NCBI GenBank assembly: GCA_020633055.1
Contig: JACKEJ010000004.1
Location: forward strand, 496,001 to 560,000
Direction of reading: 5' to 3'
DNA: 64,000 nucleotides
Origin: Sandaracinaceae bacterium
Lineage (GTDB): Bacteria; Myxococcota_A; Polyangia; Polyangiales; Houyiibacteriaceae
This document shows positions 24,107-32,514 of the stretch, in pieces. Numbering within the stretch: the first letter of the stretch is position 1; each line of letters opens with the position of its first letter. The position numbers were made by a program, and so were the translations under genes. The notes under the pieces were generated by a model that was not told the origin of the DNA, made no database searches, and saw only the letters and a list, made by a program, of their open reading frames with translations.

Positions 24107-26752
24107 ATGACGAACATTGATCCCGACGACGTCCTGCGCGTCCTCCGCACCCGTGCACCCCGTGCCCTCCAGCTGGGCGAGCTCCAGAGCCGCCTGTTCG
24201 AGAGCCCTGAAGCGGCCAAGGCCGCGCGCGGCGAGCTGCTCGCCGTGCTGGACACGCTCTGTGTGAGCGGTGCAGCCCAGGAGATGCCTGGCCTGCGCTT
24301 CCGCTTCAAGGCCCCCACACCCAAGGAGCCCCCGGCTCCCCCCGCGGCGGGCGCCAAGGCGGGCAAGCCCAAGAACAAGATGGTCGTGCGCGACCGCAAG
24401 GAGGCCCGGCGTGAAGAGCGCGGAGCCGGCGGCCTTGGCCAAGGCCAGGACCAGGGCCGTCGCGGCGGCGCGCCTTCATTCCGTGATGCGCGCTCGCAGC
24501 CCGCGCCCGAGGCGCCTCGCACCCCGTGGCAGCGCCCTGCGGCACGCGCCGCGTCCGTGGCGGGCTACTTGACCGTGACCCCGCGCGGCTTCGGCTTCGT
24601 CGCCGCGGAGGACGGGGGCCCCGACGTGTTCGTGGCGCCCACCGCGATGGGCGCGGCCCTGCACGGCGACAAGGTCGAAGTGGTGACGCAGCCCTCGCCC
24701 AAGGGACGCGAGGGACAGGTGGTGGGCATCCTCGCCCGCCGTGCCCCGCGCGTGACGGGGACCCTGCGCGGTGTCGGGCAGCGCCCCTACCTGGAGCCCG
24801 ACGACCTGCGCCTGCGCGGGCCACTCGAGCTGGTCGCGCCTCCGCCCGAAGGCGCCAAGGACGGCGATGTGGTGGACGCCCAGATCGTCCGCTTCCCGCA
24901 AGACGCCCACGAGCGCCCGGGTGTCATGGTCGAGGGGGTCCTCGGCGTACAGGGCATCACGGCCGTCGAGGTGGCCAAGATCAAGATCCGCGAGAACGTC
25001 CAGGAGGAATTCCCGGCTGCGGTCATGGCCGAGGCCCAAGCCATCCCCAACCGCGTGTCCGCGGCGGACAAGCAGGGGCGCGAGGACCTGCGCGACTACG
25101 ACCTATGCACCATCGACCCCGTCGATGCACGGGACCACGACGACGCGCTCTTCATCGAGCGCCTGAAGGGCGGCGGGTACCACGTCATCGTCGCGATCGC
25201 CGACGTGTCCCACTACGTCCGCCTCGGGACGGCGATCGACGAGGAGGCCCAGGCGCGCTGCACCAGCATCTACCTGCCGGACCGCGTCATCCCGATGCTG
25301 CCGCACGAGATCAGCAGCAACCTCGCGTCGCTCGTGCCCAAGCGCGACCGCTTGTGCCTCGCCGTCGACATGACCCTCGACGCGCAGGGGCGCGTGACCT
25401 CGCACCGCTACGTGGAGGGGCTCATGCGCTCACGCGCGAAGCTCACCTACGGGGGCGTGGCCGACGCGCTGGGCCTGACCGAGACGGGCGGCGTGAAGCA
25501 GCCGGCGGCGCGCGAGCGGCTGCCCATGCTGGAGGCGCTGCTGGAGCTGTCGCGCGTGCTGCGCAAGAAGCGCCTGGAGCGCGGCGCGCTGGACTTCGAC
25601 CTGCCCGAGGCGCGCGTGAAGCTCGACGAGCAGGGCGAGCCCCTCGACGTCGTCCGCTCGCGGCAGGACCCTGGCGTGCGCGAGGCCTACCGCGTGGTGG
25701 AGGAGATGATGCTGCTGGCCAACGAGACGGTCGCCACCGACCTCTCGCAGCGCAACATCCCCGCCATCTACCGCACGCACGGCGCGCCCGCGGTGGAGAA
25801 GCTCGAGACCTTCTGCGAGCTGGCCACGTCCCTGGGCGAGCCGCTGGACCCGGAGGCGGCGCAGGACCCCAAGCAGCTGACGGAGTTCCTGGCGCGCATC
25901 GAGGGCGAGCCCGCGGCGCCGGTGCTGCGCTACCTGCTGCTGCGCGCCATGCAGCAGGCCATCTACGACACCAACGACGTGGGTCACTTCGGCCTCGCGG
26001 CGAAGCACTACCTGCACTTCACGTCGCCCATCCGGCGCTACCCCGACCTGGCCGTGCACCGCGTGGTGCGCGCGCTGGCGCGTGGCGAGTACGTCGACGG
26101 GGCGCTGCTGCTGCCGATGCTGCGCAAGATGGCAGCCCGCAGCAGCCAGCTGGAGCGTCGGGCCATGACGGTGGAGCGCGACGTAGTGGCGCTCTATCGC
26201 TGCCTCGTGATGCGCGACAAGGTCGGCGAGGAGCTGCACGCGACCATCAGCGGCTTGGACGAGAGCGGCTTCTACGCCAGCATCGACAGCCCGTTCGTGG
26301 ACGTGTTCGTGCCGTGTGAGCGGCTCACGGACGACTACTACGCGGTGGACCGGCTGGGCGTGCGCCTGGTGGGGCAGCGCGGTGGGCGCGTGTTCGAGAT
26401 GGGGCAGGCCGTGACGGTGCGCGTGGCGAGCGTCAACCTGGAGCGCCGGCGCGTCGAAGCCGAGCTGGTGGGCGTGGACGAGGAGCGACGCCGGCCGGGA
26501 GGACGCGGTCGCTCCCGGTCGCCCGAGGGTGAAGAGAGCACCGGCGGGTCAGGCAAGGGCGGCAAGCGCGAGAAGAGCGGCCATGGGGGTCGTGGCGGCG
26601 CGCGCGGGGGTCGCTCGGACGGCGACGGCTCGGGCAAGCGCCAGGGTGCCTCCGGCAAGGGCAAGGGCGGCGCCAAGGGCGACAAGGGCACGCCGAAGAA
26701 GGGCAAGGGTGGTGGAAAGGCCGGCGGCGGCAAGCGCAAGGGCAAGCGCTGA
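24107..26752 (+). CDS. rnr: Ribonuclease R
   Basis: 881 residues. Order: N-terminal winged-helix-like segment (1-70), basic Gly/Arg linker (about 75-140), cold-shock domain (GYLTVTPRGFGFVAAEDGGPD, near 150), second CSD, RNB domain with all four metal Asp (TIDPVDARDHDDAL, near 343), S1 domain (about 705-785), and a Lys/Gly/Arg-rich tail of about 90 residues. It is the processive 3'-5' exonuclease for structured RNA, including rRNA and mRNA turnover. The basic tail probably binds RNA or ribosomes. The window also encodes a second, shorter RNB protein at 10989. A hairpin covers its stop codon and that of the opposing deoA. Confidence 0.95.
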   Translation: MTNIDPDDVLRVLRTRAPRALQLGELQSRLFESPEAAKAARGELLAVLDTLCVSGAAQEMPGLRFRFKAPTPKEPPAPPAAGAKAGKPKNKMVVRDRKEARREERGAGGLGQGQDQGRRGGAPSFRDARSQPAPEAPRTPWQRPAARAASVAGYLTVTPRGFGFVAAEDGGPDVFVAPTAMGAALHGDKVEVVTQPSPKGREGQVVGILARRAPRVTGTLRGVGQRPYLEPDDLRLRGPLELVAPPPEGAKDGDVVDAQIVRFPQDAHERPGVMVEGVLGVQGITAVEVAKIKIRENVQEEFPAAVMAEAQAIPNRVSAADKQGREDLRDYDLCTIDPVDARDHDDALFIERLKGGGYHVIVAIADVSHYVRLGTAIDEEAQARCTSIYLPDRVIPMLPHEISSNLASLVPKRDRLCLAVDMTLDAQGRVTSHRYVEGLMRSRAKLTYGGVADALGLTETGGVKQPAARERLPMLEALLELSRVLRKKRLERGALDFDLPEARVKLDEQGEPLDVVRSRQDPGVREAYRVVEEMMLLANETVATDLSQRNIPAIYRTHGAPAVEKLETFCELATSLGEPLDPEAAQDPKQLTEFLARIEGEPAAPVLRYLLLRAMQQAIYDTNDVGHFGLAAKHYLHFTSPIRRYPDLAVHRVVRALARGEYVDGALLLPMLRKMAARSSQLERRAMTVERDVVALYRCLVMRDKVGEELHATISGLDESGFYASIDSPFVDVFVPCERLTDDYYAVDRLGVRLVGQRGGRVFEMGQAVTVRVASVNLERRRVEAELVGVDEERRRPGGRGRSRSPEGEESTGGSGKGGKREKSGHGGRGGARGGRSDGDGSGKRQGASGKGKGGAKGDKGTPKKGKGGGKAGGGKRKGKR

Positions 26753-26763
26753 CCGCTCAGCGC
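26746..26763. terminator. Hairpin spanning both stop codons of convergent genes
   Basis: Perfect GCGCTGA-CCGC-TCAGCGC inverted repeat. The left arm contains the TGA of rnr and the right arm the TGA of the opposing phosphorylase gene, leaving only the four loop bases between genes. No T-tract on either side, so its efficiency as a terminator is uncertain. Confidence 0.45.
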
Positions 26764-28085
26764 GTGATGCGCTCGATGACCAAGGGGGGCTGTGAAACCG
26801 GGCGCGGCCCCAGCTGAAACGCGTCGCGCACGCGCGCGAGGTGACGGGCCTGCCCTCGTCGCTGGTTGACGTGGAGGAACGCCAGCGGCGCGCCCTTCGC
26901 GACCCGCTCGCCGACCACCGCCGCCAACTCGATCCCCACCCTAGGGTCGACCACGTCTTCGGTGGTCGTCCGCCCGGCGCCGAGCGCGACGCCGACGAGC
27001 CCCAGCTCCAGCGCGTCCACCGCCTGCACGGTGCCCCCGCGGGGGGCCAGCACCGCCATCCGCACCTTCGCGCGCGGCAGGCGGTCGGGCTCCGAGACCA
27101 CGCGCGCGTCGCCTCCTTGTGCGGCGATCATGCGCTCCGTCAGGCGCGCCGCGCTGCCATCGCGCATGGCCCGCAGCAGGCGCCGCTGGGCCTCGGCGCG
27201 GCTCTTGGCGACGCCGCCCATCTGGAGCATCTCCACGCCCAGCGCGAGGGTGCACTCGAGCAGGTCGGCAGGACCATCCCCGCGCAGCGTGAGGAAGGCC
27301 TCCTCCACTTCGAGCGCATTGCCGATCATCTTGCCCAGCGGGTCGTCCATTCGCGTGAGCAACGCGCGTACGTCCTTGCCCGCCTTGTGCCCCACGCGCA
27401 CCAGGCTCTTCGCCAGCACGCGCGCGTCGTCGACGTTCTTCATGAACGCGCCGCGCCCCACTTTCACATCCATCACGAGGCCGTCGAGCCCCTCGGCCAG
27501 CTTCTTCGACAGGATGCTACCCGTGATGAGCGGCACGGACTCGATCGTGGCGGTGACGTCCCGCAGCGCGTACAGGCGCTTGTCGGCTGGCGCCAGGTCC
27601 GCCGTCTGCCCGATGATGGCGCAGCCCAGCGTGGCCATCTGCTTGCGGAACTGCTTGGGCGTCAGATCCACATGGAAGCCGGGGATGGCCTCCAGCTTGT
27701 CGAGGGTGCCCCCCGTGTGGCCCAGTCCGCGCCCTGCCATCATGGGCACTGGCACGCCGCAGGCCGCGACGATGGGCGCCAGCGCGAGGCTGATCTTGTC
27801 ACCCACCCCGCCCGTGGAGTGCTTGTCGATCTTCTTGCCCGGGATGGCCGAGAGGTCCATCACCCGCCCGCTGTCGCGCATGGCCAGCGTGTAGGCCGTC
27901 GTCTCGGCCGGGGTCATGCCGCGGAAGTAGATGGCCATGGCGAGCGCCGCCATCTGGTAGTCGGGCAGCTCTCCGCGTGCGTAGCGGTTCACCAGCAGGC
28001 GCAGCTCGTCCTCGCTGAACGCGCCGCCGTCGCGCTTGTGCGCGATCAGCTCGGGGACGGAACGGATCTCGGTCTTCTTTCGCAT
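26757..28085 (-). CDS. deoA: Thymidine/pyrimidine-nucleoside phosphorylase
   Basis: 442 residues, standard length. It splits thymidine, deoxyuridine or uridine with phosphate to the base and (deoxy)ribose-1-phosphate. Visible are the helical N-terminal domain (FSEDELRLLVNRYARGELPDYQ), the phosphate loop KHSTGGVGDKIS, MMAGRGLGHTGGTLDKLEAI (family signature), LKKLAEGLDGLVMDVKVGRGAFM-type segment near 205, and the C-terminal domain with ALELGLVGVALGAGR. Thymidine versus broader pyrimidine specificity cannot be told here. No deo partner genes are adjacent. ATG 28085 start; divergent from the esterase gene. Confidence 0.94.
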   Translation of the reverse strand: MRKKTEIRSVPELIAHKRDGGAFSEDELRLLVNRYARGELPDYQMAALAMAIYFRGMTPAETTAYTLAMRDSGRVMDLSAIPGKKIDKHSTGGVGDKISLALAPIVAACGVPVPMMAGRGLGHTGGTLDKLEAIPGFHVDLTPKQFRKQMATLGCAIIGQTADLAPADKRLYALRDVTATIESVPLITGSILSKKLAEGLDGLVMDVKVGRGAFMKNVDDARVLAKSLVRVGHKAGKDVRALLTRMDDPLGKMIGNALEVEEAFLTLRGDGPADLLECTLALGVEMLQMGGVAKSRAEAQRRLLRAMRDGSAARLTERMIAAQGGDARVVSEPDRLPRAKVRMAVLAPRGGTVQAVDALELGLVGVALGAGRTTTEDVVDPRVGIELAAVVGERVAKGAPLAFLHVNQRRGQARHLARVRDAFQLGPRPVSQPPLVIERITR

Positions 28086-28168
28086 GCGCGCAGCCTATCG
28101 AACGCGCCGGGTCATCGCAGGTTTCCTGAAACGACCACGCCCCCCGCGCGACGTCGTATGGTGAGTCC

Positions 28169-29104
28169 ATGACACGTTGGCCCGGTGCATCTCGCCTGCT
28201 CTCGCTGCTCGTCCTCGCCGCTGCGACGCTCGCCAGCTCGTGCGCCGGGCCGCGGGAGCTCACCTACCACCGCGTGCGCAGCGACCGGATGAGCGGGGCG
28301 CGCCTCAGCTACTCCGTGTGGCTGCCACCCGACTTCCGCGAGGACGAGCGCCTGCCGCTGATCACGTTCCTGCACGGCGGTGGTGACAGCCCGAACGCGT
28401 TCGACAAGCACGGCCTCTCCCAGCAGTTCCGCGAGGCCACCGCGCGCGGCGAGCTCCCACGGGCCGTGATCTTTTTTCCCCAGGGAGACAACGGCTTCTG
28501 GGCCAACTGGTACGACGGGTCGCGGATGTACCAAGACTGGATCCTGGAGGAGCTCATCCCCGAGGTGCAGCGGCGCTACCACACCCTGGCCTGCCCGGAC
28601 GACTGCCACATCATGGGCGTCTCCATGGGCGGCTACGGGTCGCTGCGCTTGGTCATGGATCACCCCGGCCGCTTCGCGTCGCTCACCGCCGTGAGCGCGC
28701 CCATCTTCGACACCGAGCAGATGATGAACTTCGCGACCGACCGCATGACCCAGCTGTTCATCCCGGTGCATCGCGTGTGGGGCCCGGCCAATGAGCGCGA
28801 GATCCGCGGACGCGACCCGTTCCTGGTGTGGCGTCGTCCGAGCGACCTGCATGGCACGCGGCTGGCCATCCACTGGGGCAGTGACGACCGCGCGGGCATC
28901 AAGGACACCAACGAGCGGCTGCACACGCACCTGAGCGAGCGGCGCATCCCGCACACCGCCGCGGAGTACGAGGGCAACCACTCCTGGGTGAGCTGGAGCC
29001 CGGTCATCCAGGCGGCCATGCGCGCCCAGCTGGGCGGCGAGGCGGGCACTGGCCCCCCCGAGACGACCGTCGCGCCCACGCCGGGAGCGATGGCGGGCGA
29101 GTAG
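28169..29104 (+). CDS. Alpha/beta-hydrolase lipoprotein (esterase family)
   Basis: 311 residues. Leader LLVLAAATLASSC is a lipobox, so the enzyme is anchored in the envelope. The alpha/beta-hydrolase core has the oxyanion segment ITFLHGGGDSP (near 64), nucleophile elbow GVSMGGYGS (Ser near 153) and a likely catalytic His in NHSW (near 271). It resembles the esterase D/feruloyl esterase group; the substrate is not predictable. A Pro/Thr-rich tail of about 25 residues ends the protein. It is followed after 34 bases by the fabG-like gene on the same strand, so it may be transcribed with that cluster. Confidence 0.85.
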   Translation: MTRWPGASRLLSLLVLAAATLASSCAGPRELTYHRVRSDRMSGARLSYSVWLPPDFREDERLPLITFLHGGGDSPNAFDKHGLSQQFREATARGELPRAVIFFPQGDNGFWANWYDGSRMYQDWILEELIPEVQRRYHTLACPDDCHIMGVSMGGYGSLRLVMDHPGRFASLTAVSAPIFDTEQMMNFATDRMTQLFIPVHRVWGPANEREIRGRDPFLVWRRPSDLHGTRLAIHWGSDDRAGIKDTNERLHTHLSERRIPHTAAEYEGNHSWVSWSPVIQAAMRAQLGGEAGTGPPETTVAPTPGAMAGE

Positions 29105-29138
29105 CGGAGGCGGCGTCCACCGGTCACAGTGCGGGCGC

Positions 29139-29894
29139 ATGGAAGCAGCGAGCGCAGGCAGCGCCCCGGGCAGCAACAAGCCGTGGGCCTTGGTCACGGG
29201 CGGTAGCCGCGGCATCGGCGCCGCCATCAGCAAGGCGCTGGCCCAGGCCGGGCACCCCATTCTGCTGAACTACCGGAGCAATGACGCGGCGGCCGAAGCC
29301 GTGAAGGCCGAGATCGAGCGTGAGGGCGGGCGCGTGCGCCTGTTGCGCTTCGACGTGGTGGACCGCGAGGCGGCCTTCGCTGCCATCGACGCGCTGGTCG
29401 ACGAGGGGCTGCCCATCGGCGTGCTGGTGAACAACGCGGGCGTGTCGGCCGACAACGCGTTCCCCATGATGACCCCCGAGCAGTGGGACCCCATCATGCG
29501 CGTCAACCTGGACGGCTTCTACAACGTCACGCAGAAGCTGGTCATGCCCATGATCCGCCTGCGCAAGGGGCGCATCATCAACATCTCGAGCGTGAGCGGC
29601 GTCATCGGCAACCGCGGCCAGGTGAACTACAGCGCGGCCAAGGCCGGCTTGATCGGGGCCACGAAGGCGCTCGCCATCGAGTGCGCCAAGCGTGGGGTGA
29701 CGGTCAACGCGGTCGCGCCAGGGCTGATCGAGACGGACATGGTGGTGGACGCGCCCCTCGACATCATCAAGAAGCACATCCCCATGCGGCGCTTCGGGCA
29801 GCCCGAGGAGGTCGCGGCGCTGGTGGCGTTCTTGGCGAGCGACGCGGCCGGCTACATCACCGGGCAGGTCATCTCCATCAGCGGTGGGCTCTAA
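29139..29894 (+). CDS. 3-oxoacyl-ACP reductase-type SDR (FabG-like)
   Basis: 251 residues, classical short-chain dehydrogenase. Cofactor motif TGGSRGIG (about 20-27), NNAG (near 98), catalytic Ser in ISSVSG, YxxxK as YSAAK, and the product end VISISGGL. NADP(H)-dependent reduction of 3-ketoacyl-ACP is the likely reaction. It is followed by COG4648, LpxL-like and LolA-like genes, the same neighbourhood in which aryl-polyene clusters carry their ketoreductase (ApeQ-like), so it may serve a dedicated pathway rather than housekeeping fatty acid synthesis. That link is inference. Confidence 0.9.
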   Translation: MEAASAGSAPGSNKPWALVTGGSRGIGAAISKALAQAGHPILLNYRSNDAAAEAVKAEIEREGGRVRLLRFDVVDREAAFAAIDALVDEGLPIGVLVNNAGVSADNAFPMMTPEQWDPIMRVNLDGFYNVTQKLVMPMIRLRKGRIINISSVSGVIGNRGQVNYSAAKAGLIGATKALAIECAKRGVTVNAVAPGLIETDMVVDAPLDIIKKHIPMRRFGQPEEVAALVAFLASDAAGYITGQVISISGGL

Positions 29895-29900
29895 GGCGCG

Positions 29901-30527
29901 GTGCTGCGGGTCGTCCTGACCGTACTGAACATCGTGCTGGCGGTGACGTACCCGCTGGCCGTGTGGTGGTCGCTCACGCACACGAGCGCGCGCAACACCG
30001 GCCTGCTGGTGATGGTGGTGCTGGTACCGGGCATCGCGCTGCGGCTGCGAGGCAAGCAGCGCAGCGAGCTGTGGGCCGTGCTGCGCGTCCCGCTGGTGGT
30101 GCTGCTGGTGCTGCTGCTGGGCGTGGTCTTCGACGACGCGCGCTTCGTGTTCGCCATGCCCGTGCTCATCAACCTCGGGCTGCTGGCCACGTTCGGCAGC
30201 ACGCTGCGCACGGACACCCCCCTCATCGAGCGCTTCGCGCGCCTGCAGTCACCCGAGCTCTCGGACGCGCAGCGCGCCCACTGCCGCCGCTGGACGGTGC
30301 GCTGGTGCGTGTTCTTCGTGCTCAACGGCGGGGTGGCGCTGGCGCTCGGGCTGCTGGCCGACGTCGCGACGTGGGCCACGTACACGGGTGGGGTCGCCTA
30401 CGCCCTGATGGGCGCCATGTTCACCGCGGAATTCCTGGAGCGCCGCTACCGCTTCCGCGAGTACGGCGAGGGGCGCCTGTGGCCGCACGACTGGCTCCTG
30501 AAGAAGGTCTGGCCGCCGCATGCCTGA
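29901..30527 (+). CDS. COG4648 predicted membrane protein
   Basis: 208 residues with about five or six membrane helices. The pattern TPLIERFARLQSPELSDAQ, CRRWTVRWCVFFVLNGGVAL and YALMGAMFTAEFLERRYRFR is the COG4648 signature, a family found mainly inside aryl-polyene and related clusters (ApeG-like). Its molecular role is not known. The GTG start lies six bases after fabG, and its end overlaps the acyltransferase start by eight bases, so the genes form one translational unit. Confidence 0.82.
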   Translation: MLRVVLTVLNIVLAVTYPLAVWWSLTHTSARNTGLLVMVVLVPGIALRLRGKQRSELWAVLRVPLVVLLVLLLGVVFDDARFVFAMPVLINLGLLATFGSTLRTDTPLIERFARLQSPELSDAQRAHCRRWTVRWCVFFVLNGGVALALGLLADVATWATYTGGVAYALMGAMFTAEFLERRYRFREYGEGRLWPHDWLLKKVWPPHA

Positions 30528-31623
30528 GCCGACCCAGCCCCAGGCCGACGAGCACCCGGACACATCTCCGGACGGTGCCCCCCTGACGGCCGCGCCACCG
30601 CCTGCGGCGCTCCCCGCTGCGCCCGCCGGCGGAAACCCCACGCCAGACGCCGTCGCAAGGCGGGCCGACTCGTCCGACGACGCAAAGCCCGCTGAGAGCG
30701 CTTCCCCGAGCCCCGCGTCCCCTGAGACGCGGCGCTGGCGCGACGTGTCGGAGCACGGCACCCGTCTCGGCATCAAGGCCGTCGTCGTGCTGGCGACCGT
30801 GTTCGGCCGCGGACCGGCCCGCCTGCTCGGCTTCTTCATCGCGCTCTACTACACGCTCACCTCGAGGGTCGCGCGCGAGACCGGCGACGAGCTGCGCCGC
30901 CGACTCGGGCTGCCGCTCGGCTTTCGCCCCGCGTTCCAGCACGTACGGCGCTTCGTGCAGTGCACCATCGACGCGCTGTTCTTCCTGCGCGGCAAGACGA
31001 AGCCCTTTCGCGTGACGCGCAACGGCAAGGAGCACCTGCAGCGCTTGCGGGACACGGGCCAGGGCGCTGTGCTGCTCGGCGCCCACGTGGGCAGCTTCTA
31101 CGCGATGCGCATGCAGAGCACCCAAGAGGCGCTGCCGCTCTACCCCGTCGTCTACACGAAGCACGCGCGCCGCATCAACGACGTGCTCGAGAGCCTGGAT
31201 CCCACCAGCCGCACACGACTGATCGAGATGAGCGGAGGCGACTCGATCGACTTCATGCTCGAGATCCGCGAGCGTGTGGAGGCGGGGGGCCTGGTGGCCA
31301 TCCTGGGCGACCGCCCGCCCCCCGACGGGAAGACGGTGGTGGTGGACTTCCTCGGCGACAAGGTGGCGCTGCCGGCTGGTCCGTACATCCTCGCGGCCTC
31401 GCTGCGCTGCCCCGTGTACTTCACGGCAGGGCTGTACCGTGGCGGAAATCAGTACGAGCTGTACTGCATCCCCTTCGCCGAGCGTGTCGTGCTCCCGCGT
31501 GGCCAACGTCAGGAGGCCATCGCGCGCTATGCCCAGCAGTACGCCGACCTGCTGGCCGACTTCGTCCGCAAGGCGCCAGACAACTGGTTCAATTTCTTCG
31601 ACTTCTGGGACACACCGCGGTGA
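30520..31623 (+). CDS. LpxL/HtrB-like lysophospholipid acyltransferase family protein
   Basis: 367 residues. An N-terminal Pro/Ala-rich disordered region of about 70 residues precedes a membrane-associated segment (about 85-110) and an LPLAT domain (about 140-350) with VLLGAHVGSFYAMR, VVYTKHARRIND and VAILGDRPPPDG. In the usual HX4(D/E) motif the acidic residue is not where expected: after His the sequence reads VGSFY. Acyl transfer is the family function; the acceptor might be an aryl-polyene or lipid. Overlaps the upstream gene and abuts the LolA-like gene. Confidence 0.82.
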   Translation: MPEPTQPQADEHPDTSPDGAPLTAAPPPAALPAAPAGGNPTPDAVARRADSSDDAKPAESASPSPASPETRRWRDVSEHGTRLGIKAVVVLATVFGRGPARLLGFFIALYYTLTSRVARETGDELRRRLGLPLGFRPAFQHVRRFVQCTIDALFFLRGKTKPFRVTRNGKEHLQRLRDTGQGAVLLGAHVGSFYAMRMQSTQEALPLYPVVYTKHARRINDVLESLDPTSRTRLIEMSGGDSIDFMLEIRERVEAGGLVAILGDRPPPDGKTVVVDFLGDKVALPAGPYILAASLRCPVYFTAGLYRGGNQYELYCIPFAERVVLPRGQRQEAIARYAQQYADLLADFVRKAPDNWFNFFDFWDTPR

Positions 31624-31658
31624 AGAAAGCCGCCCCCGCGCCGTCCGACAGGCTCCGC

Positions 31659-32306
31659 ATGCAACGCCTCCCCTCGCTCACCCTCACGCTGCTCGTCCTG
31701 CTGGCCACGCAGCTCGCGCCGCCCCCCGCCGCCGCTACGGCTCAGCGTGGCGCGCCCACCCTCGACCGCCTCCTCCAGGGCTTCCAGAGCATGCCCGGCC
31801 TGTCGGCGCGGTTCACGGAGGAGAAGCAGATCGCCCTCCTGTCCCGCCCGGTACGGAGCGAGGGCGTGCTGTACTTCACGCCCCCCGGCCGCCTGATGCG
31901 GCGCGTGACGGCCCCGACAGCGTCGGCGGCGCTCATCGAGGGCGACACCCTGACGTTCGTGGGGGACGGCCGCCGCGAGCAGATCCCGCTGGGGAGCAAC
32001 GAGGTGGTGGGGGGCTTCGTGTCGTCCTTCCGACATGTGCTGGCGGGGGACAGGGCCGCCCTCGAGCGCACGTTCGCGCTGCAGTTCGAGGCCCTCGGGG
32101 GGCAGCGCTGGCGCCTGCGGCTGACCCCGCGCACCGACGCGCTGCGGCGCTTCCTGACGGAGATGGAGCTGGTGGGGACGGGCCCGGCCGTGGAGACGAT
32201 GGTCATGCGCGAGGCGAGCGGCGACGTGACCACGACGACGTTCAGCGACGTGAACACGGCCCGACGCTTCACGGCCGACGAGGCGCGCGCGCTGTTCCGT
32301 CTCTGA
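31659..32306 (+). CDS. LolA-like outer-membrane lipoprotein carrier
   Basis: 215 residues. Signal peptide MQRLPSLTLTLLVLLATQLA..., then the LolA fold: LLQGFQSMPGLSARFTEEKQ, RSEGVLYFTPPGRLMRRV, and a C-terminal FSDVNTARRFTADEA. GTG 31620, overlapping the previous stop, is an alternative start that would lengthen the leader by 13 residues; ATG 31659 gives a normal signal peptide. Housekeeping LolA carries lipoproteins across the periplasm. The position after COG4648 and an acyltransferase fits the LolA-like protein of aryl-polyene clusters instead. No MMPL exporter follows here. Confidence 0.82.
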   Translation: MQRLPSLTLTLLVLLATQLAPPPAAATAQRGAPTLDRLLQGFQSMPGLSARFTEEKQIALLSRPVRSEGVLYFTPPGRLMRRVTAPTASAALIEGDTLTFVGDGRREQIPLGSNEVVGGFVSSFRHVLAGDRAALERTFALQFEALGGQRWRLRLTPRTDALRRFLTEMELVGTGPAVETMVMREASGDVTTTTFSDVNTARRFTADEARALFRL

Positions 32307-32451
32307 ACGATGACCCGGGGATCGGATGCCCTGAGTGACGCATGGGAGAGCCCCTGTGGGATCGCCCGAGGCCTCGACACCAAGGGGGCGAAGGTGACAC
32401 CGACGTGACGACATCGTCCTGAACAGACCGGATTCGACGCACAGGTGACGA

Positions 32452-32491
32452 GCATCACGGACGCGTCACGTTTGCGTCACGTGGTTGACAC
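32452..32491 (+). promoter_or_regulatory. Pho-box-like array of 7-mers on an 11-bp period
   Basis: GCATCAC at 32452, GCGTCAC at 32463, GCGTCAC at 32474 and TTGACAC at 32485 are spaced exactly 11 bp (7-mer plus 4-bp gap), the geometry of PhoB boxes (two 7-bp direct repeats separated by 4 bp; consensus core TGTCA). The last unit doubles as a perfect TTGACA -35 element. It lies just before an OprP-type phosphate porin. A matching -10 is not obvious. Confidence 0.6.
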
Positions 32492-32514
32492 ACAAGGGGC
32501 GTAACCCCGGGCGC

